DNA of 64,000 nt, from contig CM072801.1 of NCBI GenBank assembly GCA_037013495.1, forward strand, positions 100,633,816 through 100,697,815, given 5' to 3'. The stretch comes from Hippophae tibetana. Its lineage: Eukaryota > Streptophyta > Magnoliopsida > Rosales > Elaeagnaceae. Below, one piece after another: positions 25,263 through 35,545 of the stretch. Position numbers and translations under genes: made by a program. The stretch's first letter is position 1. Each line of letters starts with the position of its first letter. The notes beneath the pieces are model-generated. The model was not told where the DNA came from. It worked only from the letters and a program-made list of their open reading frames with translations, and made no database searches.

Positions 25263-25597
25263 GCCTCCCTCCAACATGAAAAAGGTTACCCCAATAACTT
25301 GTTTTAGAAATCGTTTGAGAAGTACGGATCTCTTATATAAAAAACTTAATTAAGAAAAATTATGAAGTTTGATTGTTTGGCGTTTTAAGACGTAATATAT
25401 TCTGTTTAAATATTTCATAATAATAAGGAAATAAAATTTGGAGTATTTATTTCCCATGTTTCTATTGTAAAATAGAAATGAGAAAATGTTTAATTTTTTT
25501 CATATCCACTTATTTTCTTTTCCTTATGTTCTCTCACTATTTTCCTTACTTTTTAAGTCTTGATTCCCAGCAAAATGTAATTCATTCGAATTTTGGT
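25263..25597. repeat. 335-bp deleted monomer, third occurrence (HOR left incomplete)
   Basis: Same junction as at 21276. Downstream it carries TTTCCCATGTTTC instead of TTTCCTATGTTTC, and it is followed by a different unit (25598) with CTTGTTTAGAAATC and CTATGTTACAAGCG. The HOR therefore stops after its first unit here. Exactly the same pair recurs at 30252 and 30587. Confidence 0.9.
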
Positions 25598-26149
25598 GCC
25601 TCCCTCCAACATGAAAAAGGTTACCCCAATAACTTGTTTAGAAATCATTTGTAAAAATTTGATACCGAGGAAGAAATATTTCTATGTTACAAGCGCACAA
25701 TATTTCCCCTTATCTTTCGTTGCTTCTTACTCTTGGAATGGGTTTGGAATAAGATTATAAGGTAGAAAGGAAAAAAAACAATGTCAAATTCATTACGGTA
25801 CATTCCACCAAAACTAGAATAATTTATAAATATGGTAAGAAGATTGATGTCATAAACGAATCAAGAATGAGAAGTACGGATCTCTTATTTAAAAAACTTG
25901 ATTAAGAAAAATTATGAAGTTTGATTGTTTGGCGTTTTAAGACGTAATATATTCCGTTTAAATATTTCATAATAATAAGGAAATAAAATTTGGAGTATTT
26001 ATTTCCCCTGTTTCTATTGTAAAATAGAAATGAGAAAATGTTTAATTTTTTTCATATCCACTTATTTTCTTTTCCTTATGTTCTCTCACTATTTTCCTTA
26101 CTTTTTATGTCTTGATTCCCAGCAAAATCTAATTCATTCGAATGTTGGT

Positions 26150-26599
26150 GCCTCCCTCCAACATGAAAAAGGTTACCCCAATAACTTGTTTTAGAAATCA
26201 TTTGTAAAAATTTGATACCGAGGAAGAAATATTTCTATGTTGCAAGCGCACAATATTTCCCCTTATCTTTCGTTGCTTCTTACTCTTGGAATGGGTTTGG
26301 AATAAGATTATAAGGTAGAAAGGAAAAAAAAACAATGTTGAATTCATTACGGTACATTCCACCAAAACTAGAATAATTTATAAATATGGTAAGAAGATTG
26401 ATGTCATAAACGAATCAAGAATGAGAAGTACGGATCTCTTATTTAAAAAACTTAATTAAGAAAAATTATGAAGTTTTATTGTTTTGCGTTTTAAATTTTT
26501 TTCATATCCACTTATTTTCTTTTCCTTATGTTCTCTCACTATTTTCCTTACTTTTTAAGTCTTGATTCCCAGCAAAATGTAATTCATTCGAATTTTGGT
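26150..26599. repeat. Internally deleted monomer, 450 bp (right copy)
   Basis: Carries the same GCGTTTTAA / ATTTTTTTCATATCC junction as 19168-19616 and differs from it mainly by one extra A. It is preceded by TTTTTATGTCTTGATTCC, as is the left copy. Confidence 0.92.
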
Positions 26600-28258
26600 G
26601 CCTCCCTCCAACATGAAAAAGGTTACCCCAATAACTTGTTTTAGAAATCATTTGTAAAAATTTGATACCGAGGAAGAAATATTTCTATGTTGCAAGCGCA
26701 CAATATTTCCCCTTATCTTTCGTTGCTTCTTACTCTTGGAATGGGTTTGGAATAAGATTATAAGGTAGAAAGGAAAAAAAACTATGTCAAATTCATTACG
26801 GTACATTCCACCAAAACTAGAATAATTTATAAATATGGTAATAAGATTGATGTCATAAACGAATCAAGAATGAGAAGTACGGATCTCTTATTTAAAAAAC
26901 TTGATTAAGAAAAATTATGAAGTTTTATTGTTTGGCGTTGTAAGACGTAATATATTCCGTTTAAATATTTCATAAAAATAAGGAAATAAAATTTGGAGTA
27001 TTTATTTCCCCTGTTTCTATTGTAAAATAGAAATGAGAAAATGTTTAATTTTTTTCATATCCACTTATTTTCTTTTCCTTATGTTCTCTCACTATTTTCC
27101 TTACTTTTTAAGTCTTGATTCCCAGCAAAATCTAATTCATTCGAATTTTGGTGCCTCCCTCCAACATGAAAAAGGTTACCCCAATAACTTGTTTTAGAAA
27201 TCATTTGTAAAAATTTGATACCGAGGAAGAAATATTTCTATGTTGCAAGCGCACAATATTTCCCCTTATCTTTCGTTGTTTTTTACTCTTGGAAAGGGTT
27301 TGGAATAATATTATAAGGTAGAAAGGAAAAAAACTATGTTAAATTCATTACGGTACATTCCACCAAAACTAGAATAATTTATAAATATGGTAAGAAGATT
27401 GATGTCATAAACGAATCAAGAATGAGAAGTACGGATCTCTTATTTAAAAAACTTAATTAAGAAAAATTATGAAGTTTGATTGTTTGGCGTTTTAAGACGT
27501 AATATATTCCGTTTAAATATTTCATAAAAATAAGGAAATAAAATTTGGAGTATTTATTTCCCCTGTTTCTATTGTAAAATAGAAATGAGAAAATGTTTAA
27601 TTTTTTTCATATCCACTTATTTTCTTTTCCTTATGTTCTCTCACTATTTTCCTTACTTTTTAAGTCTTGATTCCCAGCAAAATCTAATTCATTCGAATTT
27701 TGGTGCCTCACTCCAACACGAAAAAGGTTCCCCCAATAACTTGTTTTAGAAATCGTTTGTAAAAGGATTGTTACCTAGCAGGAAATATATCTATGTTGCA
27801 AGCGCACAATATTTCCCCTTATCTTTCCTTGCTTCTTACTCTTGGAATGGGTTTGGAATAAGATTATAAGGTAGAAAGGAAAAAAAACAATGTTAAATTC
27901 ATTACGGTACATTCCACCAAAACTAGAATAATTTTTAAATATGGTAAGAAGATTGATGTCATAAACGAATCAAGAATGAGAAGTACGGATCTCTTATTTA
28001 AAAAACTTGATTAAAAAAAATTATGAAGTTTTATTGTTTGGCGTTTTAAGACGTAATATATTCCGTTTAAATATTTCATAAAAATAAGGAAATAAAATTT
28101 GGAGTATTTATTTCCCCTGTTTCTATTGTAAAATAGAAATGAGAAAATGTTTAATTTTTTTCAAATCCACTTATTTTCTTTTCCTTATGTTCTCTCACTA
28201 TTTTCCTTACTTTTTAAGTCTTGATTCCCAGCAAAATCTAATTCATTCGAATTTTGGT

Positions 28259-30251
28259 GCCTCCCTCCAACATGAAAAAGGTTACCCCAATAACTTGTTT
28301 TAGAAATCGTTTGAGAAGTACGGATCTCTTATATAAAAAACTTAATTAAGAAAAATTATGAAGTTTGATTGTTTGGCGTTTTAAGACGTAATATATTACG
28401 TTTAAATATTTCATAATAATAACGAAATAAAATTTGGAGTATTTATTTCCTATGTTTCTATTGTAAAATAGAAATGAGAAAATGTTTAATTTTTTTCATA
28501 TCCACTTATTTTCTTTTCCTTATGTTCTCTCACTATTTTCCTTACTTTTTAAGTCTTGATTCCCAGCAAAATGTAATTCATTCGAATTTTGGTGCCTCCC
28601 TCCAACATGAAAAAGGTTACCCCAATAACTTGTTTTAGAAATCATTTGTAAAAATATGATACCGAGGAAGAAATATTTCTATGTTGCAAGCGCACAATAT
28701 TTCCCCTTATCTTTCGTTGCTTCTTACTCTTGGAATGGGTTTGGAATAAGATTATAAGGTAGAAAGGAAAAAAAACTATGTCAAATTCATTACGGTACAT
28801 TCCACCAAAACTAGAATAATTTATAAATATGGTAATAAGATTTATGTCATAAACGAATCAAGAATGAGAAGTACGGATCTCTTATTTAAAAAACTTGATT
28901 AAGAAAAATTATGAAGTTTTATTGTTTGGCGTTGTAAGACGTAATATATTCCGTTTAAATATTTCATAATAATAAGGAAATAAAATTTGGAGTATTTATT
29001 TCCCCTGTTTCTATTGTAAAATAGAAATGAGAAAATGTTTAATTTTTTTCATTTCCACTTATTTTCTTTTCCTTTTTTTTTCTCACTATTTTCTTTACTT
29101 TTTAAGTCTTGATTCCCAACAAAATCTAATTCATTCGAATTTTGGCGCCTCCCTCCTACATGAAAAAGTTACCCCAATAACTTGTTTTAGAAATCGTTTG
29201 TAAAAGGATTGTTACCTTGCAAGAAATATTTCTATGTTGCAAGCGCACAATATTTCCCCTTATCTTTCGGTGCTTCTTACTCTTGGAATGGGTTTGGAAT
29301 AAGATTATAAGGTAGAAAGGAAAAAAACAATGTTGAATTCATTACGGTACATTCCACCAAAACTAGAATAATTTATAAATATGGTAAGAAGATTGATGTC
29401 ATAAACGAATCAAGAATGAGAAGTACGGATCTCTTATTTAAAAAACTTAATTAAGAAAAATTATGAAGTTTGATTGTTTGGCGTTTTAAGACGTAATATA
29501 TTCCGTTTAAATATTTCATAAAAATAAGGAAATAAAATTTGGAGTATTTATTTCCCCTGTTTCTATTGTAAAATAGAAATGAGAAAATGTTTAATTTTTT
29601 TATATCCACTTATTTTCTTTTCCTTATGTTCTCTCACTATTTTCCTTACTTTTTAAGTCTTGATTCCCAGCAAAATCTAATTCATTCGAATTTTGGTGCC
29701 TCCCTCCAACACGAAAAAGGTTACCCCAATAACTTGTTTTAGAAATCGTTTGTAAAAGGATTGTTACCTAGTAGGAAATATTTCTATGTTGCAAGCGCAC
29801 AATATTTCCCCTTATCTTTCCTTGCTTCTTACTCTTGGAATGGGTTTGGAATAAGATTATAAGGTAGAAAGGAAAAAAAACAATGTTAAATTCATTACGG
29901 TACATTCCACCAAAACTAGAATATTTTTTAAATATGGTAAGAAGATTGATGTCATCAACGAATCAAGAATGAGAAGTACGGATCTCTTATTTAAAAAACT
30001 TGATTAAAAAAAATTATGAAGTTTTATTGTTTGGCGTTTTAAGACGTAATATATTCCGTTTAAATATTTCATAAAAATAAGGAAATAAAATTTGGAGTAT
30101 TTATTTCCCCTGTTTCTATTGTAAAATAGAAATGAGAAAATGTTTAATTTTTTTCAAATCCACTTATTTTCTTTTCCTTATGTTCTCTCACTATTTTCCT
30201 TACTTTTTAAGTCTTGATTCCCAGCAAAATCTAATTCATTCGAATTTTGGT
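28259..30251. repeat. 1,993-bp four-unit higher-order repeat, copy 3
   Basis: Units at 28259 (335 bp), 28594, 29147 and 29698 with the full set of HOR marks, 6,983 bp from copy 1. Private changes include AATAACGAAATAAAA (about 28420) and AGATTTATGTC (about 28848). It is followed by a fifth 335-bp unit at 30252-30586. Confidence 0.9.
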
Positions 30252-30586
30252 GCCTCCCTCCAACATGAAAAAGGTTACCCCAATAACTTGTTTTAGAAAT
30301 CGTTTGAGAAGTACGGATCTCTTATATAAAAAACTTAATTAAGAAAAATTATGAAGTTTGATTGTTTGGCGTTTTAAGACGTAATATATTCCGTTTAAAT
30401 ATTTCATAATAATAAGGAAATAAAATTTGGAGTATTTATTTCCCATGTTTCTATTGTAAAATAGAAATGAGAAAATGTTTAATTTTTTTCATATCCACTT
30501 ATTTTCTTTTCCTTATGTTCTCTCACTATTTTCCTTACTTTTTAAGTCTTGATTCCCAGCAAAATGTAATTCATTCGAATTTTGGT
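30252..30586. repeat. 335-bp deleted monomer, fifth occurrence
   Basis: Same deletion junction as the other four (21276, 23269, 25263, 28259). With TTTCCCATGTTTC it matches the unit at 25263 most closely, and it is followed by the partner of 25598 at 30587. Confidence 0.9.
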
Positions 30587-31039
30587 GCCTCCCTCCAACA
30601 TGAAAAAGGTTACCCCAATAACTTGTTTAGAAATCATTTGTAAAAATTTGATACCGAGGAAGAAATATTTCTATGTTACAAGCGCACAATATTTCCCCTT
30701 ATCTTTCGTTGCTTCTTACTCTTGGAATGGGTTTGGAATAAGATTATAAGGTAGAAAGGAAAAAAAACAATGTCAAATTCATTACGGTACATTCCACCAA
30801 AACTAGAATAATTTATAAATATGGTAAGAAGATTGATGTCATAAACGAATCAAGAATGAGAAGTACGGATCTCTTATTTAAAAAACTTGATTAAGAAAAA
30901 TTATGAAGTTTGATTGTTTGGCGTTTTAAGACGTAATATATTCCGTTTAAATATTTCATAATAATAAGGAAATAAAATTTGGAGTATTTATTTCCCCTGT
31001 TTCTATTGTAAAATAGAAATGAGAAAATGTTTAATTTTT

Positions 31040-33351
31040 TTTATATCCACTTATTTTCTTTTCCTTATGTTTTCTCACTATTTTCTTTACTTTTTAAGTC
31101 TTGATTCCCACCAAAATCTAATTCATTCGAATTTTGGTGCCTCCCTTCTACATGAAAAAGTTACCCCAATAACTTGTTTTAGAAATCGTTTGTAAAAGGA
31201 TTGTTACCTAGCAAGAAATATTTCTATGTTGCAAGCGCACAATATTTCCCCTTATCTTTCGGTGCTTCTTACTCTTAGAATGGGTTTGGAATAAGATTAT
31301 AAGGTAGAAAGGAAAAAAACAATGTTGAATTCATTACGGTACATTCCACCAAAACTAGAATAATTTATAAATATGGTAAGAAGATTGATGTCATAAACGA
31401 ATCAAGAATGAGAAGTACGGATCTCTTATTTAAAAAACTTAATTAAGAAAAATTATGAAGTTTTATTGTTTGGCGTTTTAAGACGTAATATATTCCGTTT
31501 AAATATTTCATAATAATAAGGAAATAAAATTTGGAGTATTTATTTCCCCTGTTTCTATTGTAAAATAGAAATGAGAAAATGTTTAATTTTTTTCATATCC
31601 ACTTATTTTCTTTTCCTTATGTTTTCTGACTATTTTCTTTACTTTTTAAGTCTTGATTCACAGCAAAATCTAATTCATTCGAATTTTGGTGCCTCCCTCC
31701 TACATGAAAAAATTACCCCAATAACTTGTTTTAGAAATCGTTTGTAAAAGGATTGTTACCTAGCAAGAAATATTTCTATGTTGCAAGCGCACAATATTTC
31801 CCCTTATCTTTCGTTGCTTTTGACTCTTGGAATGGGTTTGGAATAATATTATAAGGTAGAAAGGAAAAAAAACTATGTTAAATTCATTACGGTACATTCC
31901 ACCAAAACTAGAATAATTTATAAATATGGTAAGAAGATTGATGTCATAAACGAATCAAGAATGAGAAGTACAGATCTCTTATATAAAAAACTTAATTAAG
32001 AAAAATTATGAAGTTTGATTGTTTGGCGTTTTAAGACGTAATATATTCCGTTTAAATATTTCATAATAATAAGGAAAGAAAAATTTGGAGTATTTATTTC
32101 CCATGTTTCTATTGTAAAATAGAAATGAGAAAATGTTTAATTTTTTTCATATCCACTTATTTTCTTTTCCTTATGTTCTCTCACTATTTTCCTTACTTTT
32201 TAAGTTTTGATTCCCAGCAAAATCTAATTCATTCGAATTTTGGTGCCTCCCTCCAACATGAAAAAGGTTACCCCAATAACTTGTTTTAGAAATCATTTGT
32301 AAAAATTTGATACCGAGGAAGAAATATTTCTATGTTGCAAGCGCACAATATTTCCCCTTATCTTTCGTTGCTTCTTACTCTTGGAATGGGTTTGGAATAA
32401 GATTATAAGGTAGAAAGGAAAAAAAACAATGTCAAATTCATTACGGTACATTCCACCAAAACTAGAATAATTTATAAATATGGTAAGAAGATTGATGTCA
32501 TAAACGAATCAAGAATGAGAAGTACGGATCTCTTATTTAAAAAACTTGATTAAGAAAAATTATGAAGTTTGATTGTTTGGCGTTTTAAGACGTAATATAT
32601 TCCGTTTAAATATTTCATAATAATAAGGAAATAAAATTTGGAGTATTTATTTCCCCTGTTTCTATTGTAAAATAGAAATGAGAAAATGTTTAATTTTTTT
32701 TATATCCACTTATTTTCTTTTCCTTATGTTTTCTCACTATTTTCTTTACTTTTTAAGTCTTGATTCCCACCAAAATCTAATTCATTCGAATTTTGGTGCC
32801 TCCCTTCTACATGAAAAACTTACCCCAATAACTTGTTTTAGAAATCATTTGTAAAAGGATTGTTACCTAGCAAGAAATATTTTTATGCTGCAAGCCCACA
32901 ATATTTCCCCTTATCTTTCGTTGCTTCTTACTCTTGGAATGGGTTAGGAATAAGATTATAAGGTAGAAAGGAAAAAAAAACAATGTTGAATTCATTACGG
33001 TACATTCCACCAAAACTAGAATAATTTATAAATATGGTAAGAAGATTGATTTCATAAACGAATCAAGAATGAGAAGTACGGATCTCTTATTTTAAAAACT
33101 TGATTAAGAAAAATTATGAAGTTTGATTGTTTGGCGTTTTAAGACGTAATATATTCCGTTTAAATATTTCATAATAATAAGGAAATAAAATTTGGAGTAT
33201 TTATTTCCCCTGTTTCTATTGTCAAATAGAAATGAGAAAATGTTTAATTTTTTTTATATCCACTTATTTTCTTTTCCTTATGTTTTCTGACTATTTTCTT
33301 TACTTTTTAAGTCTTGATTCACAGCAAAATCTAATTCATTCGAATTTTGGT
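31040..33351. repeat. Last family I stretch, weak three-unit (about 1,659-bp) repetition
   Basis: Units at 31139 and 32798 share the uncommon CCTCCCTTCTACATG and the preceding CCCACCAAAATC. The tails of units 31139 and 32798 resemble each other less well than the HOR copies to the left. TTTTCTGACTATTTTC with TTGATTCACAGC recurs near 31624 and 33286. Units 31139, 31691 and 32245 thus seem to form a diverged three-unit block partly repeated from 32798. Variation rises toward the family boundary, for example TTTTATGCTGCAAGCCCAC at about 32881. Confidence 0.65.
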
Positions 33352-33885
33352 GCCTCCCTCCTACATGAAAAAGTTACCCCAATAACTTGTTTTAGAAATT
33401 GTTTGTAAAAGAATTGTTACCTAGCAAGAAATATTTCTATGTTGCAAGCGCACAATATTTCCCCTTATCTTTCGTTGCTTCTTCCTTTTGGAATGGGTTT
33501 TGAATAAGATTATAATGTAGAATGGAAAAAAACAATGTTAAATTCATTACGGTACATTCCAACAAAACTAGAATAATTTACAAATATGGTAAGAATATTG
33601 ATGTCATAAAAGAATTAAGAATGAGAAGTACTGATCTCTTCTTTAAAAAACTTAATTTAGAAAAATTATGAAGTTTGATTGTTTGCCATTTTAAGACGTA
33701 ATATATTCCGTTTAAATATTTCATAATAGTAAGGAAATAAAATTTGGAATATTTATTTAAACTCTTTCTATAGTAAAATAGAAATGAGAAAATGTTTAAG
33801 TTTTTTTTTTCCTTATCTTTTCCACTATTTTCTTTACTTTTTTAGTGTTGATTCCCAGCAAAATCTAATTCATTCGAATTTTGGT
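33352..33885. repeat. Junction monomer between family I and family II (534 bp)
   Basis: The first part is family I-like (AAGTTACCCCAATAAC, CTTTTGGAATGG). From about 33480-33560 the markers become family II (CATTCCAACAAAAC, AAGAATATTGATGTC, GTACTGATCTCTTCTTT, AACTTAATTTAG). Near 33798 it lacks about 20 bp compared with other units: the stretch between TTTAAG plus a T run and CCTTATC. It has several private changes (TAGAATGGAAAAAAAC, TTTACAAATATGG). It is the single point where the array changes family. Confidence 0.85.
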
Positions 33886-35545
33886 GCCTCCCTCCTACCT
33901 GAAAAAGGTTACCGCAATAACTTGTTTTAGAAATCATTTGTAAAAAGTTTGTTACCTAGCAAGAAATATTCCTATGTTGCAAGCCCACAATATTTCCCCT
34001 TATCTTTCGTTGCTTCTTACTCTTCGAATGGGTTTGGAATAAGATTATAAGGTAGAAAGTAAAAACACAATGTTAAATTCATTACGGTAAATTCCAACAA
34101 AACTAGAATAATATATAATTATGGTAAGAATATTGATGTTATAAAAGAATTAAGAATGAGAAGTACTGATCTCTTCTTTAAAAAACTTAATTTAGAAAAA
34201 TTATGAAGTTTGATTTTTTGGCATTTTAAGACGTAATATATTCCGATTAAATATTTCATAATAGTAAGGAAATAATATTTGGAATATTTATTTACCCTGT
34301 TTCTATTGTAAAATAGAAATGAGAAAATGTTTAAGTTTTTTCTTTTCCACTTATTTTCTTTTCCTTATCTTTTCTCACTATTTTCTATTCTTTCTAAGTC
34401 TTGATTCACAGCAAAATATAATTCATTAGAATTTTGGTGCCTCCCTCCTACATGAAAAAGGTTACCGCAATAACTTGTTTTAGAAATCATTTGTAAAAAG
34501 TTTGTTACCTAGCAAGAAATATTCCTATGTTGCAAGCCCACAATATTTCCCCTTATCTTTCGTTGCTTCTTACTCTTCGAATGGGTTTGGAATAAGATTA
34601 TAAGGTAGAAAGAAAAAACACAATGTAAAATTCATTACGGTACATTCCAACAAAACTAGAATAATATATAAATATGGTAAGAATATTGATGTTATAAAAG
34701 AATTAAGAATGAGAAGTACTGATCTCTTCTTTAAAAAACTTAATTTAGAAAAATTATGAAGTTTGATTGTTTGCCATTTTAAGACGTAATATATTCCGTT
34801 TAAATATCTCATAATAGTAAGGAAATAATATTTGGAATATTTATTTACCCTGTTTCTATTGTAAAATAAAAATGAGAAAATGTTTAATTTTTTTCATTTC
34901 CACGTATTTTCGTTTCCTTATGTTTTCTCAATATTTTCTATTCTTTTTAAGTCTTGATTCCCAGCAAAATCTAATTCATTTGAATTTTGGTGCCTCCCTC
35001 CGAAATGAAAAAAGGTTACCGCAATAACTTGTTTTAGAAATCATTTGTAAAAATTTTGTTACCTAGCAAGATATAATTCTATATTGCAAGCGCACAATAT
35101 TTTCCTTTATCTTTCGTTACTTCTTACTCTTCGAATGGGTTTGGAATAAGATTATAAAGTAGAAAGGAAAAACAAAATGTTACATTCATTACGGTACATT
35201 CTAACAAAACTAGAATAATTTATAAATATTGTTAAAAGATTGATGTCATTATAGAATCAAGAATGAGAAGTACCGATCTCTTATTTAAAAAACTTAATTA
35301 AGAAAAATTATGAAGTTTTATTGTTTGGCGTTTTAAGACGTAATATATTCCGTTTAAATATTTCATAATAATAGGGAAATAAAATTTGGAGTATTTATTT
35401 CCCCTGTTTCTATTGTAAAATAGAAATGAGAAAATGTTGAATTTTTTTCATTTCCACTTATTTTCGTTTCCCTATGTTTTCTCAATATTTTCTATTCTTT
35501 TTAAGTCTTGATTCCCAGCAAAATATAATTCATTGGAATTTTGGT
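33886..35545. repeat. First three full family II units, one with distant near-copies
   Basis: Units 33886 and 34439 share GAAATATTCCTATG and GCAAGCCCAC. Unit 34992 has CCTCCGAAATGAAAAAAGG, AAGATATAATTCTATATTGC and TTCGTTACTTC, a combination found again only at 53192 and 57597. The tail of unit 34439 (AAAATAAAAATGAG, CCACGTATTTTCG) also precedes those two later copies, so a segment longer than one unit is shared across about 18.2 and 22.6 kb. Confidence 0.8.

Larger units (their letters stand above)
18935..26149. repeat. Left copy of a large duplication (~7.0-kb step)
   Basis: Unit order is 19168 (449 bp), 19617, 20170, 20722, then the four-unit HOR 21276-23268, the same HOR again at 23269-25262, then 25263 (335 bp) and 25598. 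The right copy starting at 26150 has the same order but only one complete HOR. Corresponding units lie 6,983 bp apart up to 23269/30252. The last two units (25263, 25598) match 30252 and 30587 at 4,989 bp. The difference, 1,994 bp, is one HOR. Noted differences over the first 4.1 kb are few: GATGTC versus TATGTC near 28849, AAGGAAATAAAA versus ACGAAATAAAA near 28422, and A- or T-run length. Confidence 0.88.
25917..31040. repeat. Right copy of the large duplication (~5.0-kb step)
   Basis: Unit order is 26150 (450 bp), 26600, 27153, 27705, one HOR at 28259-30251, then 30252 (335 bp) and 30587. It corresponds to the left copy with one HOR missing. Similarity to the left copy begins inside unit 25598 and ends near 31040. 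There the unit at 30587 changes to TTTTTTTTATATCC and TTATGTTTTCTCAC while the unit at 25598 keeps TTTTTTTCATATCC and TTATGTTCTCTCAC. Confidence 0.87.
1..33480. repeat. Family I domain of the satellite
   Basis: Units in this part share TTACCCCAATAAC, CTTGGAATGG, GTACGGATCTCTTATTT and AAATAAAATTTGGAGTATTT. Two subtypes alternate. Subtype A has CCTCCAACATG, GGTTACCCC and AAAAATTTGATACCGAGG. Subtype B has CCTCCTACATG, AAGTTACCCC and AAAAGGATTGTTACCTAG. Unit starts are 2, 555, 1108, 1466, 2019, 2572, 3124, 3676, 4229, 4784, 5337, 5890, 6442, 6996, 7549, 8103, 8657, 9210, 9762, 10316, 10869, 11423, 11976, 12530, 13084, 13639, 14191, 14744, 15297, 15850, 16403, 16956, 17509, 18061, 18615, 19168, 19617, 20170, 20722, 21276, 21611, 22164, 22715, 23269, 23604, 24158, 24709, 25263, 25598, 26150, 26600, 27153, 27705, 28259, 28594, 29147, 29698, 30252, 30587, 31139, 31691, 32245, 32798 and 33352. 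Confidence 0.92.

Noticed and set aside
18935-31040. Long terminal repeat element or other transposon bounded by direct repeats
   Set aside because: The repeated blocks consist only of satellite units with satellite flanks. There is no internal coding region, primer-binding site, terminal inverted repeat or target-site duplication.
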